A DNA stretch of 35,936 nucleotides, from the IMG/VR virus record IMGVR_UViG_3300025138_000137, positions 1 through 35,936 of that record, one strand, 5' to 3'. Source of the stretch: a virus. Below are positions 8,316 through 16,186 of the stretch, one piece after another. The notes under the pieces were generated by a model, which saw only the letters and a list, made by a program, of their open reading frames with translations, searched no databases and was not told where the DNA came from. Position 1 is the first letter of the stretch. Each line of letters opens with the position of its first letter. A program made the position numbers and the translations under genes.

Positions 8316-9131
8316 CTATTTATTTAACCATTCTTTATATTCTCTCCTGAAGCGGTGTGCAATATCCTTATGTTCTTCTTCTGAGTGATGTGAACGTGCC
8401 CATTTAAAAAATTCTGAGGTAAAGTCTTGATGTTCATAATGATAATGGACTGTAGTTGAGTCACAAGGTATATAATCTATTATGCCTTGTGCAGATGATA
8501 TTGGCCAAAATGGCAAAACAAGGCATAAATTTATATTATGATCATCACAGTATTTTTTTAAAAACATTAAATTGGATAAACGATCATGTATATATTTGAA
8601 GTCAGCATGATACCTTAAATATTGCATTACGCCCTGTTTATGCTTTCCTATTATCTCATCAGTATCATACCAAATACTACTTCTTATCTTTTTATAGACT
8701 TTTTCATCAGTATCATCTGCTAGATCGTCTGATTGGCTTGACCACGTTATATTTTTTATATATTCTGTATTTTTATATAATGCATCAAAGTCTGTATTTT
8801 GTGCAAAGTGTGCCGAGTCTATTGGTTGTTTTTTATTGATTTCTACTACGTCTCTGTAAAAGTCTGTAACAAAAAATATACAATGTGTATAGTTGCCGGC
8901 CATTAATTCTTGTAATGTTACAAATGTGGTAATACTAGTGTCAGCACCACCTATGCCTACTGATACAGCATCATTGTCAAAATGTTGGCACCAGTGTTTA
9001 TAATTAAGATATTGTCTAAATCCTGTTCCTTTACCAGATGATGGCCAATCTATAAACTCACGTTCATCAACATAACCATAAGATTGTTTAGGAAATTCTG
9101 CAAAACTGTCGCCACCTACTAATAACTTCAT
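8316..9131 (-). CDS. SGNH/GDSL hydrolase-like protein B
   Basis: Second SGNH-type protein, 271 aa. The N-terminus MKLLVGGDSFAEFP is a clear block I with GDSF (Ser at residue 9). A Gly-containing block II-like VGIGGADTS follows near residue 60. FFVTDFYRD lies where the Asn block is expected. The block V His is ambiguous (HHSEEEHKDIAHRF near the C-terminus). It is not closely similar to SGNH-like protein A, so the two look like separate acquisitions or an old duplication. A late box stands 5 nt before ATG. There is no signal peptide, and the substrate is unknown. Confidence 0.62.
   Translation of the reverse strand: MKLLVGGDSFAEFPKQSYGYVDEREFIDWPSSGKGTGFRQYLNYKHWCQHFDNDAVSVGIGGADTSITTFVTLQELMAGNYTHCIFFVTDFYRDVVEINKKQPIDSAHFAQNTDFDALYKNTEYIKNITWSSQSDDLADDTDEKVYKKIRSSIWYDTDEIIGKHKQGVMQYLRYHADFKYIHDRLSNLMFLKKYCDDHNINLCLVLPFWPISSAQGIIDYIPCDSTTVHYHYEHQDFTSEFFKWARSHHSEEEHKDIAHRFRREYKEWLNK
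8317..8324 (-). promoter_or_regulatory. T4-type late promoter, leaderless spacing
   Basis: AATAAATA, then GTAGC (5 nt), then ATG of the gp16-like gene. Confidence 0.72.
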
Positions 9132-9136
9132 ATCAG

Positions 9137-9144
9137 TATTTATT
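9137..9144 (-). promoter_or_regulatory. T4-type late promoter, leaderless spacing
   Basis: AATAAATA, then CTGAT (5 nt), then ATG of SGNH-like protein B. It overlaps the end of the gp4-like gene. Confidence 0.72.
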
Positions 9145-9601
9145 TACGTTTAGCAATTCTTTTTGGCTTTCGAGGTTTATTATTTTGGAATATTTGGTCT
9201 TCGTTAATGACTTTAAAACGTATTCCTTTACGTTTGCACCATTCTTGTGCCGCAGTCCACTTAGCGGCGTTTATATGCGTTTGTATGGCTTGTCCTCTGC
9301 TACGAGCATTCTCTAATGTAGTTTGATTAGCAGGTTTAATTTCGATAAGTTCTACATTATGATTACCGTTTTTATCAGTATACTGAATCATAAAGTCTGG
9401 AACATAGTTTGAATATTTGCCAGTTGCTGGATTAAGATATGGAATTTTTACATTCTCACTTGCCCATTTAGTAATATTAGGATGAGCATCGCACATTCTC
9501 ATGAATGCTAACTCCCAACTACTTCTGTAGAAAGGATTTTTATTCCCTGCATACTTTTGGCGATTCTCAACGGTATAGTTACCTTGTGCAAACTTTGGCA
9601 T
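9140..9601 (-). CDS. 4: Head completion nuclease-like protein (T4 gp4 family)
   Basis: 153-aa basic protein of the T4 gp4 head-completion family, which joins filled heads to tails and has a TnsA-like endonuclease fold. Visible motif residues are FYRSSWELAFMRMCD (Glu30), VPDFMIQY (Asp69) and ELIEIKP (Glu87-x-Lys89), the usual E...D...ExK nuclease pattern. The C-terminus is Lys/Arg-rich (PRKPKRIAKRK). It sits between tail and packaging genes. A late box stands 5 nt before ATG and there is no Shine-Dalgarno site. Confidence 0.87.
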   Translation of the reverse strand: MPKFAQGNYTVENRQKYAGNKNPFYRSSWELAFMRMCDAHPNITKWASENVKIPYLNPATGKYSNYVPDFMIQYTDKNGNHNVELIEIKPANQTTLENARSRGQAIQTHINAAKWTAAQEWCKRKGIRFKVINEDQIFQNNKPRKPKRIAKRK

Positions 9602-9606
9602 AATAG

Positions 9607-9614
9607 TATTTATT
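9607..9614 (-). promoter_or_regulatory. T4-type late promoter, leaderless spacing
   Basis: AATAAATACTATT directly before ATG. This matches the extended T4 late consensus TATAAATACTATT at 12 of 13 positions and gives a predicted +1 at the A of the start codon. Confidence 0.8.
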
Positions 9615-9617
9615 AAT

Positions 9618-10049
9618 TTAAGGTTGTATTAAAGCGGATGCTTTGCTTCTGGAATTAACAGTTGGTGTTGATATACTTACTCTGCTACCTGCAGGCCTTT
9701 GTAAATTAATGGCGTTATAGGCGTCTGTTGTTAATTGTAATGAAGCATCTGAGTCTTTAAAAAATTCTAATACGTCTGTATTAAGTTCTATAGCAACTGT
9801 AATTAGCACTGGTGCTAATGCTTTTGCATTTGATTTTTTAAAACCAATCTTTTCTAATTTACTTTTTATCATATCCAAATGCTGTTGATTCATTGTGTCA
9901 ACTGGGTTTGAATACTTTTCTAGTAATTCTGCTGAGGCTTGTGGTAAAGGAAATTCAATAGTAGAATTATCTATGTATGCTGTTAAAATACCTCTTTTAA
10001 CTTGATAAGATATTTCATTTCCAAAAGTATCGTATAGTGAAGCACTCAT
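9618..10049 (-). CDS. Unknown small structural-region protein, 143 aa
   Basis: I do not recognise a family. The N-terminus is beta-rich (SLYDTFGNEISYQVKRGILTAYI), the middle helical (LDMIKSKLEKIGFKKSNAKALAPVLITVAIEL), and the Ser/Thr-rich tail probably flexible. Its start overlaps the stop of the tube-fold gene by one base (TAATG), with AGGAAGAG upstream, so it should be made together with that protein. Partnership with the tail tube or baseplate is inferred from this coupling. Confidence 0.75.
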   Translation of the reverse strand: MSASLYDTFGNEISYQVKRGILTAYIDNSTIEFPLPQASAELLEKYSNPVDTMNQQHLDMIKSKLEKIGFKKSNAKALAPVLITVAIELNTDVLEFFKDSDASLQLTTDAYNAINLQRPAGSRVSISTPTVNSRSKASALIQP

Positions 10050-11008
10050 TATATCTCTCTTCCTATCCTATCTCGTTGCTTAGGCGTTTCTGTAGGATCT
10101 TCATCTTTCTTTTCTTTTGGTGGTTGAGGTTGAGGTTGGCTTCTTCTTTCTGCATCTAATAGATCAGCGGCTCTCATAGGTTGGCCTGCTACTTGTCTAA
10201 ATGGTGCTCGGTCATTTTGAGAATCAACAAATGAATTTTTAGCAAGATTATCTGTAGCATTTCCTGTTCCGTATATACTAAACTTCTCGATATCTATTTC
10301 ATCTAGGGGCTCTTCTATTACTTTACCTACTGTGAAGTTTTCATAATCAAATTCTACTGAGAAAGTGTTTACTTCGTTTGCACTATGATCCATCTCACCA
10401 AAGTCCATTGAAACAATAGTAGGTCTGTGCAAAGTAATTTCTCTGCCTTGTTGACCGTTTACAACGACCATTCTAATAGCATCAAAAAGATGAGGCGTAT
10501 CGTTTGCATCAAAGCCTGATGCTCCGCTTGGGAATGTGTCAGCCATAAATTTTGAGTTTCTTGTCCATGTATCTGAAGAAGTAGGTATTGCTTTCTCATC
10601 TAAAATAGTACCAGTCTTACCAGTCTGTCTAGGATTCATGTAGTTGTATGCATAATAAGTCATTAACATTTCATACCAGTCATTTGTAACTGTATCATAC
10701 ATCTGCATTGTTACAGGTTGTAATTCTACGCCAGTTTGAACAACACGTTTAATGTTATATTGATTCATTACTTCTGTTTTAAATGCTAATTTAGGCATTG
10801 TGGCTTCTCGAGTGAAACCTGCTAAATCGTTACGCATATTAGGTATGCCGATATTAATTGCTTCGGCCTTTAATGCAGGATTAATATAAAATTCTGCAAA
10901 GCCATTAAATTTTAATCTAGGAGGAAAGTACCCTATTGAAAGGTGCTTTGCGTTGAACACATCACTAAAATATAGTCCAGTGCCTTTTTCTCCAAAATTC
11001 TTTCTCAT
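10049..11008 (-). CDS. Tail tube-fold protein, possibly gp54/gp48-like tube initiator
   Basis: 319 aa. The central part (about residues 90-235) has the beta pattern of the phage tube fold. LAFKTEVMNQYNIKRVVQTGVELQPVTM is followed by a helix, then ITLHRPTIVSMDFGEMDHSANEVNTFSVEFDYENFTV, as in gp19 and its baseplate relatives gp48 and gp54. T4 gp54 is 320 aa and gp48 364 aa, so length also fits. The last 50 residues are polar, with Pro/Gln/Lys repeats, and probably disordered. It lies directly downstream of gp19 behind a strong hairpin, and AGGAC is the only ribosome site. Which of the two T4 proteins it equals cannot be decided here. Confidence 0.6.
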   Translation of the reverse strand: MRKNFGEKGTGLYFSDVFNAKHLSIGYFPPRLKFNGFAEFYINPALKAEAINIGIPNMRNDLAGFTREATMPKLAFKTEVMNQYNIKRVVQTGVELQPVTMQMYDTVTNDWYEMLMTYYAYNYMNPRQTGKTGTILDEKAIPTSSDTWTRNSKFMADTFPSGASGFDANDTPHLFDAIRMVVVNGQQGREITLHRPTIVSMDFGEMDHSANEVNTFSVEFDYENFTVGKVIEEPLDEIDIEKFSIYGTGNATDNLAKNSFVDSQNDRAPFRQVAGQPMRAADLLDAERRSQPQPQPPKEKKDEDPTETPKQRDRIGREI

Positions 11009-11030
11009 GCTTTAATGTCCTGTATGATAA

Positions 11031-11056
11031 GAACAGGAGTAAAAAAACTCCTGTTC
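11031..11056 (-). terminator. Strong hairpin after gp19 (partial terminator or processing site)
   Basis: A perfect 10-bp stem, GAACAGGAGT/ACTCCTGTTC, with a T6 loop on the minus strand, 31 nt after the gp19 stop. The sequence after the stem (TTATCATAC) is only modestly T-rich, so read-through into the tube-fold gene is likely. It may set the ratio of abundant gp19 to the downstream protein. Confidence 0.6.
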
Positions 11057-11087
11057 AGATTCTTTTCAGACGAACTACTGTTAGTTA

Positions 11088-11729
11088 TTAACCCTGGGTA
11101 GGATCATTTGTATTTCTTGACGGTGCTGTCGATGGGAACGGATCACCGCCCTCTTTTCTTGCGTCAACAGTAGATGCATCATCAACGTGCAATGCGTTAT
11201 CGTAACGTAATGTCATTGAAATTGTAACTGGGTCGTTAGCAGTATAATCAGTATCGCTGTAATCAACGTTCTGAATAAATGCGCCTTCTAACTTCCAACT
11301 TTCTGTTGCGTCAGCACTCTTACCATCTAGTATCTCTATGTAGCAATCGAATTTGTAGTCTCCGCCTGCTGAGAATGATGTCTGGTCGAAATGGTTAAGT
11401 TGTCTTTGAAGTTGTTCACCAACTTTCTTAGTAACTTTGTTAGTAATGTCGTCTCTAATAATGATTGTTACTGGATCCCACACATGTTTGCCTGCCACAT
11501 ATACTTTAGAATTATATGAGTCAATTACTACTTCCTCATGTGTTAATTTAGGTCTTGTAACATTCTGAACATTTTGCGTGAGAGAGAATAAATCTTGTCC
11601 GCCACCAAAGTTATTATCAAAGGTTATCCTAAATCTAAATTTTAATTTAGGTTGTAAGATACCCAAAGGTGTTGAACCATCTATCGGAACACCAAACTTT
11701 GATTTTGTTGGGGGTACTTGTGTTGCCAT
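11088..11729 (-). CDS. 19: Tail tube protein gp19
   Basis: Major subunit of the inner tail tube, 213 aa (T4 gp19 is 163 aa). Typical features are FRFRITFDNNF near residue 30, the VTRPKLTHEEVVIDSYNSKVYVAGKHVWDPVTIIIRDD region, and a conserved end of the fold, DPVTISMTLRYDNAL. A C-terminal extension of about 35 residues is polar. It has its own late promoter with a leader of about 30 nt and a good AGGAGAG site, consistent with high expression. A rho-independent terminator separates it from the sheath gene upstream. Confidence 0.92.
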   Translation of the reverse strand: MATQVPPTKSKFGVPIDGSTPLGILQPKLKFRFRITFDNNFGGGQDLFSLTQNVQNVTRPKLTHEEVVIDSYNSKVYVAGKHVWDPVTIIIRDDITNKVTKKVGEQLQRQLNHFDQTSFSAGGDYKFDCYIEILDGKSADATESWKLEGAFIQNVDYSDTDYTANDPVTISMTLRYDNALHVDDASTVDARKEGGDPFPSTAPSRNTNDPTQG

Positions 11730-11758
11730 ATTTGCTCTCCTATGCTATAATATACTTT

Positions 11759-11766
11759 TATTTATC
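11759..11766 (-). promoter_or_regulatory. T4-type late promoter with leader (gp19)
   Basis: GATAAATA lies 29 nt before the gp19 ATG. The leader contains AGGAGAG close to ATG. Confidence 0.72.
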
Positions 11767-11806
11767 ACATTCAGCATAAAAACATTAACTCTAGTTTTAA
11801 TATCAC

Positions 11807-11835
11807 AAAAAAAAGGGGCCTAAAAAGACCCCTTT
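11807..11835 (-). terminator. Rho-independent terminator after sheath gene
   Basis: On the minus strand AAAGGGG and CCCCTTT form a 7-bp stem around a 10-nt loop, followed by a run of T. It lies 16 nt after the sheath stop. It is one-directional, because no T-run follows the hairpin on the plus strand. Confidence 0.88.
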
Positions 11836-11851
11836 AAAGTTTAGTTTAAAC

Positions 11852-14656
11852 TTAACTATTACCTGAAGTTCCCAAAGTGTTTTGGATTCTAATTGGTATG
11901 TAGATAAATTCTACTGCTTTTATTGGTTGAACTGCTACATCTATGTGTAACTCATTACGATCAATTCTTGCAGGTGTGTTGTTAGTATCATCACACACTA
12001 CTAGGAAGTCAAAAAGACCTCTTTGACTTATAAGACCGTCAAGTAATCTTGACACAACACTAAATGCATTGTTTCTTGTAATTTTATCGTTTTGTTCAAA
12101 CAAGAAAGGCTTAACAGCATCATCAAGTTGCTCTCTTAGATATATAACTAAACGTGAAACGTTTACTCTATCTAAAGCACTTGCACTTGCATTAAGTGTT
12201 TTCTGTCCAAAGATTGAAATTCCTCTTCCTGGGAAGTTTGAAATTGGATTTACTTTATTCAAGTAATAACTATCTCTTTGTCCTTCATTCAATGCTACTG
12301 GTGTAAATTCGCCTTCTTTTGCTTTCAAGTAACCAACTGAGGATGCGTTATTAACAACACCTCTTTGGAATCCTGCTGGAGCAAACCATGGGAATGATAC
12401 CTGATCATTAAATGCAAAAGTTCTTAATGCCATATGTGATCCTGGAACCATTACATTCGTGCCATCTAGGTTTGTTGTTAAACCATGTGGGTAGTAAACA
12501 GCCATTTCTGATGATTTTGTTAGCATACCATCTTCGCCATTCTCTACTGCATTTCCTGTATTGTTAATCCAGTTTTTAACACTTGTAGAATCATCTGCTA
12601 ATCTAAATGGAGCATCTGCAATACTGAATACAGTATTCTTTCTGTCTACACCTAAAGTTAATAGTTCATCTGATAGTTCAGGATAACCTGGAACTGCCGC
12701 AATGTTAAATCTATTTGTTTCATTTCTTATTTCTTGGTTGCTAGTTACTGCTGACTGTAAAGCCTTAGTAACTGCTTTTCTCTGTGCTTTTCTTAGTAAG
12801 TGTGGTGAACCGTCTGACTTGTTACCTGACTCACTAACCCAAACATTTGTTAATGGAGAAGCGCCACCATAATCATATGATGCCATATACTTCTTAACAT
12901 TACCACCACTTGCTCTATAGTTCCATCCTAAGATGCCACTTGGATAAAGTGCTGAACTCGGCGCATCTGCATCTAATGATCCAGTTGCTGAACCTCTAAA
13001 GTCTGCAAATAGTACACCGTCTGCTGAACTTTGATCTGTAAGATCAATCAATACCCACTTGCTTGAAGTTGTGTTGTATCTGTAAAGTTTAAGGTTTTCT
13101 GTATCACCTGAGTTTAACCAAATATCTCCAGTAACCAATGCCGTTGCGTCGCTTTGGACAGTTGGCTCAGTTGCTTTAGTTTGGAAATCTTTTGTTAGTG
13201 TTACCCAAGTAGATCCATTATGCTCTAGTAAATCAACATTAGTAGTGCTGATATCAGCATCATACCATAGTTGACCATTAGCAGTAGTACCCACTGGTGC
13301 AGTTGCACTTGCAGTATAGGCTATTGCCTTAAAGTTACTTGCTGTTGTCGCCGTAAAGTTAATGTCAGTTAGTGAAAAACTGGAAGGTCCTTCTGCTACT
13401 CTGATATCTTTACCATTTGAGTTTACTAATTGTACTTTACCTGCATTATTACTTGCAGTAACTTCATTTGCATACGTTGTAGTAACGTTAGCACCTGATA
13501 ATGCCGCTTGAATATCAGTAACAATATTGTCTATTGATAGTTTTCCTGCTGTTTCACTAGTTAAGAAAACTGGAATAGCAGTAGTTGATGCGTTTGCGTA
13601 AATGTTAAATGCAATGTCCGAAGAACTTGCTTTAGTATTTGCAATAGCAGTATCTGTAATTGCCGCACTTGATACCATAGTAACTGTAGTGCCACCATTG
13701 TGTGCTTTCAGAATAATTTCTGCTTCGCCATTCTCACCATCGTGATCACCCCAAACACTACCTTTTACAAGGCTTGTTCCGTAAACTGCGTATGCTGTTC
13801 TAGAAAACTGTCTTAGAAGTACACTTTCTGTTACAAATTGTGAGGTTGTAGTGCTGTATTCTTTTAAAGAAACAGTTGAACCACTATTTGGTGTTGTTGT
13901 TTGCATGTAAAAATCACCTGACTGTAATGCTGATGCATCACTTCTGGTTGAAGGAACACCTAAATGGCTTGCAAATTGAAAGTCTTTCGAACTTGCTGAT
14001 TGCCATGCTGTTGCTCCTAGTAGTTGCCACACATTAGATAATTTCTGATAAAAAGAAATGTTATCTGATTGTGTGCCATCTGCGTCTAGATATCTTACAC
14101 ATATTTCGTTGTTTTTTCCGAAGGCCGCTTTTGGAACGCCTCCTGATTGTAAATCACTTGCTGAAGAAACTTTTACATTACTTGATTCGGAAATCCAGTT
14201 TGTACCATCATACTTTTTAAGTCCCCATACTGTAGATGCTGAGTCTAACCAGTATGTGCCGTCTGCTGGTGAAGAACTAGGAGCAGTTGCACTACTTCCT
14301 AATTCTGCTAGATCAACATCGGCTCTTAGGACGTATGCTCTATTGGCAATTCCTAAGAAACTGTATGCGGCCATTAATCCATATTCATTTGTTTCGTCAC
14401 CGTGGACGGGTGAACCGCCTGATGTTTTGAAACTTGGATTACCGTAAGTTTGTAATAATTCTCTTTGTGAAGTGATTTGATATAGTTTGTTTGCTGTTGC
14501 TGATGTTGTATAACTAGCAGTTGTACTTCCGTCTGGACCTTTTTTATCTTGAGCCGTTGCAATAACGATCAAAGGAACAGTTCCGGAACCTGCTGGTGAG
14601 TAAAAACTTTCGTCTGAAACACTTATACTTACACCAGGACTGACTAAAGTTGCCAT
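11852..14656 (-). CDS. 18: Tail sheath protein gp18, enlarged
   Basis: Contractile tail sheath subunit, 934 aa against 659 in T4. The N-terminus (LVSPGVSISVSDES) and the C-terminal domain (FPWFAPAGFQRGVV, FPGRGISIFGQKTL, the ending AVEFIYIPIRI) are typical. The extra length lies between residues 120 and 560. There a module of about 35 residues with pattern G-D-x-W-L...L-x-x-Y-d-G-x-x-W occurs four times (about 124-156, 240-278, 453-487, 503-538), with a weaker fifth near 181-212. Related modules occur in gp14 and gp15 here. They probably decorate the outer sheath surface. The gene has its own late promoter, a leader with hairpin and an AGGAG site, and a terminator. Confidence 0.95.
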   Translation of the reverse strand: MATLVSPGVSISVSDESFYSPAGSGTVPLIVIATAQDKKGPDGSTTASYTTSATANKLYQITSQRELLQTYGNPSFKTSGGSPVHGDETNEYGLMAAYSFLGIANRAYVLRADVDLAELGSSATAPSSSPADGTYWLDSASTVWGLKKYDGTNWISESSNVKVSSASDLQSGGVPKAAFGKNNEICVRYLDADGTQSDNISFYQKLSNVWQLLGATAWQSASSKDFQFASHLGVPSTRSDASALQSGDFYMQTTTPNSGSTVSLKEYSTTTSQFVTESVLLRQFSRTAYAVYGTSLVKGSVWGDHDGENGEAEIILKAHNGGTTVTMVSSAAITDTAIANTKASSSDIAFNIYANASTTAIPVFLTSETAGKLSIDNIVTDIQAALSGANVTTTYANEVTASNNAGKVQLVNSNGKDIRVAEGPSSFSLTDINFTATTASNFKAIAYTASATAPVGTTANGQLWYDADISTTNVDLLEHNGSTWVTLTKDFQTKATEPTVQSDATALVTGDIWLNSGDTENLKLYRYNTTSSKWVLIDLTDQSSADGVLFADFRGSATGSLDADAPSSALYPSGILGWNYRASGGNVKKYMASYDYGGASPLTNVWVSESGNKSDGSPHLLRKAQRKAVTKALQSAVTSNQEIRNETNRFNIAAVPGYPELSDELLTLGVDRKNTVFSIADAPFRLADDSTSVKNWINNTGNAVENGEDGMLTKSSEMAVYYPHGLTTNLDGTNVMVPGSHMALRTFAFNDQVSFPWFAPAGFQRGVVNNASSVGYLKAKEGEFTPVALNEGQRDSYYLNKVNPISNFPGRGISIFGQKTLNASASALDRVNVSRLVIYLREQLDDAVKPFLFEQNDKITRNNAFSVVSRLLDGLISQRGLFDFLVVCDDTNNTPARIDRNELHIDVAVQPIKAVEFIYIPIRIQNTLGTSGNS

Positions 14657-14679
14657 ATTAAATCTCCTAATATTAATTA

Positions 14680-14693
14680 ATACGTTCGCGTAT
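14680..14693 (-). promoter_or_regulatory. Leader hairpin of sheath mRNA
   Basis: ATACG and CGTAT form a 5-bp stem around CGAA on the minus strand, between the late promoter and the AGGAG site. Positioned about 15 nt from the predicted 5' end, it could protect the abundant sheath mRNA from decay. Confidence 0.45.
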
Positions 14694-14698
14694 GTACT

Positions 14699-14706
14699 TA
14701 TTTATC
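14699..14706 (-). promoter_or_regulatory. T4-type late promoter with leader (gp18)
   Basis: GATAAATA about 42 nt before the sheath ATG. The AGGAG site lies 7 nt before ATG. Confidence 0.72.
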
Positions 14707-14757
14707 TATTTAGTGATATTTAGGTGTATTAGAGAAATTGCCCGATATTAGGCGATA

Positions 14758-15411
14758 TTATACTAGTTTTAATGCTGATTTAAAGATATCTTGCTGGATT
14801 TGAAGTACATCTTTATACAGGTCTTCCAGTGTTCCGACGTTTTTAATGACGTAATCCACGTCGTATCCTGCCCAATTCCACTCACTTTCATGAACATCTT
14901 TGTACTTTGTTTCCATAATCTTGCGTGAAATTGCGTTGCTATGTGCTGTTTTGGCGGTTTCGTACCATTCTGGAAGTTCTTCTCGTTGCACCCATATGAT
15001 TTTTCCATCTAAGTTCTTAATAAGATCTAATTCATTTCTAAATCTAGCATCACTTATTACTACGCATTTGGCGTTACCTTTACGTCTTAGTCTATATTCT
15101 AAACTATCTATCCAAATATCTTGATGAAAATGATTACGCATTACATCAGTTCCAAGCAATTGAAGTGCTAGTCTAGGTGTAAAGTTGGGTATACCTGTTT
15201 TGCGAGTCCAAAATATATCAGGTGTTTCACGAAACTCTCTGCTTTCAGTTGAATCGCCTTCAAGCAAGTTTCTATCCCAACCAAATGTTGATGCACATAC
15301 GTCTTTTAATGGGTTTGCAAAACTATCATGAACGCAACCGGCTTCTACAAATTTGTTAGCAACTGTGTCTTTGCCTGATCCTATAAATCCTACTATGCCT
15401 ATTAAATTCAT
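14758..15411 (-). CDS. 1: Deoxynucleoside monophosphate kinase (gp1-like)
   Basis: Phage dNMP kinase, 217 aa, which phosphorylates dNMPs to dNDPs for phage DNA synthesis. The P-loop GFIGSGKDT lies at residues 8-16. DSFANPLKDVCASTFGW and the LID-region TPRLALQLLGTDVMRNHF, then VVISDARFRNELDLI, match the T4 gp1 family (T4 gp1 is 241 aa). ATG follows the gp13-like stop directly, with no gap, so the two are coupled. A metabolic gene lying between neck and sheath genes implies late or continued expression. Substrate range cannot be read from sequence. Confidence 0.9.
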   Translation of the reverse strand: MNLIGIVGFIGSGKDTVANKFVEAGCVHDSFANPLKDVCASTFGWDRNLLEGDSTESREFRETPDIFWTRKTGIPNFTPRLALQLLGTDVMRNHFHQDIWIDSLEYRLRRKGNAKCVVISDARFRNELDLIKNLDGKIIWVQREELPEWYETAKTAHSNAISRKIMETKYKDVHESEWNWAGYDVDYVIKNVGTLEDLYKDVLQIQQDIFKSALKLV

Positions 15412-16173
15412 TTAGCCTATTACAAATCCTAATGGTTGATTGCCTTCTTCATAATTATGAACTGCTTCTTGCAATTTATCAAGTTCAACCTGTGCTTCTC
15501 CTTTAAGTGCGTCACCATTTAACTGGATAGCACCTCCGGCTCCTGGTAGTCCTGATGTGTACTTACTTCTTGCTTCACCTAACATCATTTTAGATAATGA
15601 AAGTGTATATTGTGAGAGCCAATTACTTGCATAAACGTCGACTAACAATATGCTTTCTGGAATATAGTTATATACGCCTACTGCAACTTCTTCTTCGTGT
15701 CTAACGTTTCTTAAAATTTTAAGTTTTTTAGTATTTCTATTCCATAAAAAGTTGTATTCGCTACCAAATACACGACCAATAGTTTCTTTGTATTGTGCAA
15801 ATGCATCAAATACTGCAAGTCCACCTATTTGTCCTGCTTGTAGCATATACATATTATTGAATGCAACGTCAAATGGATCAAAGTTTGTTCCACCTCCGCT
15901 GTTAGTACCTATACCTCTACGGTATAAACGTCTAACTTCCATTACCTCATCGGGCAATTGGTACTCTGTTTGGTTTTCTACTGTTTGAATAAAGATAATA
16001 CTTTCTTCAACACTACCTGCACTTAACTGTCTGTACCTAGCAAGTGATTTATCTATTGCAACGTCATAGTGTTCTCTGTCTAATTCGACATCCACTATGC
16101 CATCAGCAAGACGTAGTTGTGTCTCAGTGATTAATTGTTCTCTACTTTTATATCCTATTTGATCTTTTGGCAT
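15412..16173 (-). CDS. 13: Neck protein, gp13-like
   Basis: 253-aa neck protein of the T4 gp13 type found in marine T4-like phages; it joins the head portal to the tail. It begins with a helical ITETQLRLADGIVDVELDREHYDVAIDKSLARY. A beta region follows (TEYQLPDEVMEVRRLYRRG, then YNFLWNRNTKKLKILRN). The end carries the family-like LNGDALKGEAQVELDKLQEAVHNYE and FVIG. A late box sits 5 nt before ATG. Its usual partners gp14 and gp15 are about 9 kb away on the opposite strand. Identification rests on remembered family pattern, so moderate. Confidence 0.72.
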   Translation of the reverse strand: MPKDQIGYKSREQLITETQLRLADGIVDVELDREHYDVAIDKSLARYRQLSAGSVEESIIFIQTVENQTEYQLPDEVMEVRRLYRRGIGTNSGGGTNFDPFDVAFNNMYMLQAGQIGGLAVFDAFAQYKETIGRVFGSEYNFLWNRNTKKLKILRNVRHEEEVAVGVYNYIPESILLVDVYASNWLSQYTLSLSKMMLGEARSKYTSGLPGAGGAIQLNGDALKGEAQVELDKLQEAVHNYEEGNQPLGFVIG

Positions 16174-16178
16174 ACTAG

Positions 16179-16186
16179 TATTTATC
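16179..16186 (-). promoter_or_regulatory. T4-type late promoter, leaderless spacing
   Basis: GATAAATA, then CTAGT (5 nt), then ATG of the gp13-like gene. It overlaps the stop of the 388-aa gene. Confidence 0.75.

Noticed and set aside
14058-14447. Plus-strand open frame inside the sheath gene
   Set aside because: It is antisense to gp18, has no promoter or ribosome site, and its composition is that of a reverse-strand shadow.
14720-14760. Direct repeat CGATATTA...GCGATATTA after the kinase gene as terminator or origin
   Set aside because: The possible stem is only 3-4 bp and there is no T-run. Too weak to call.
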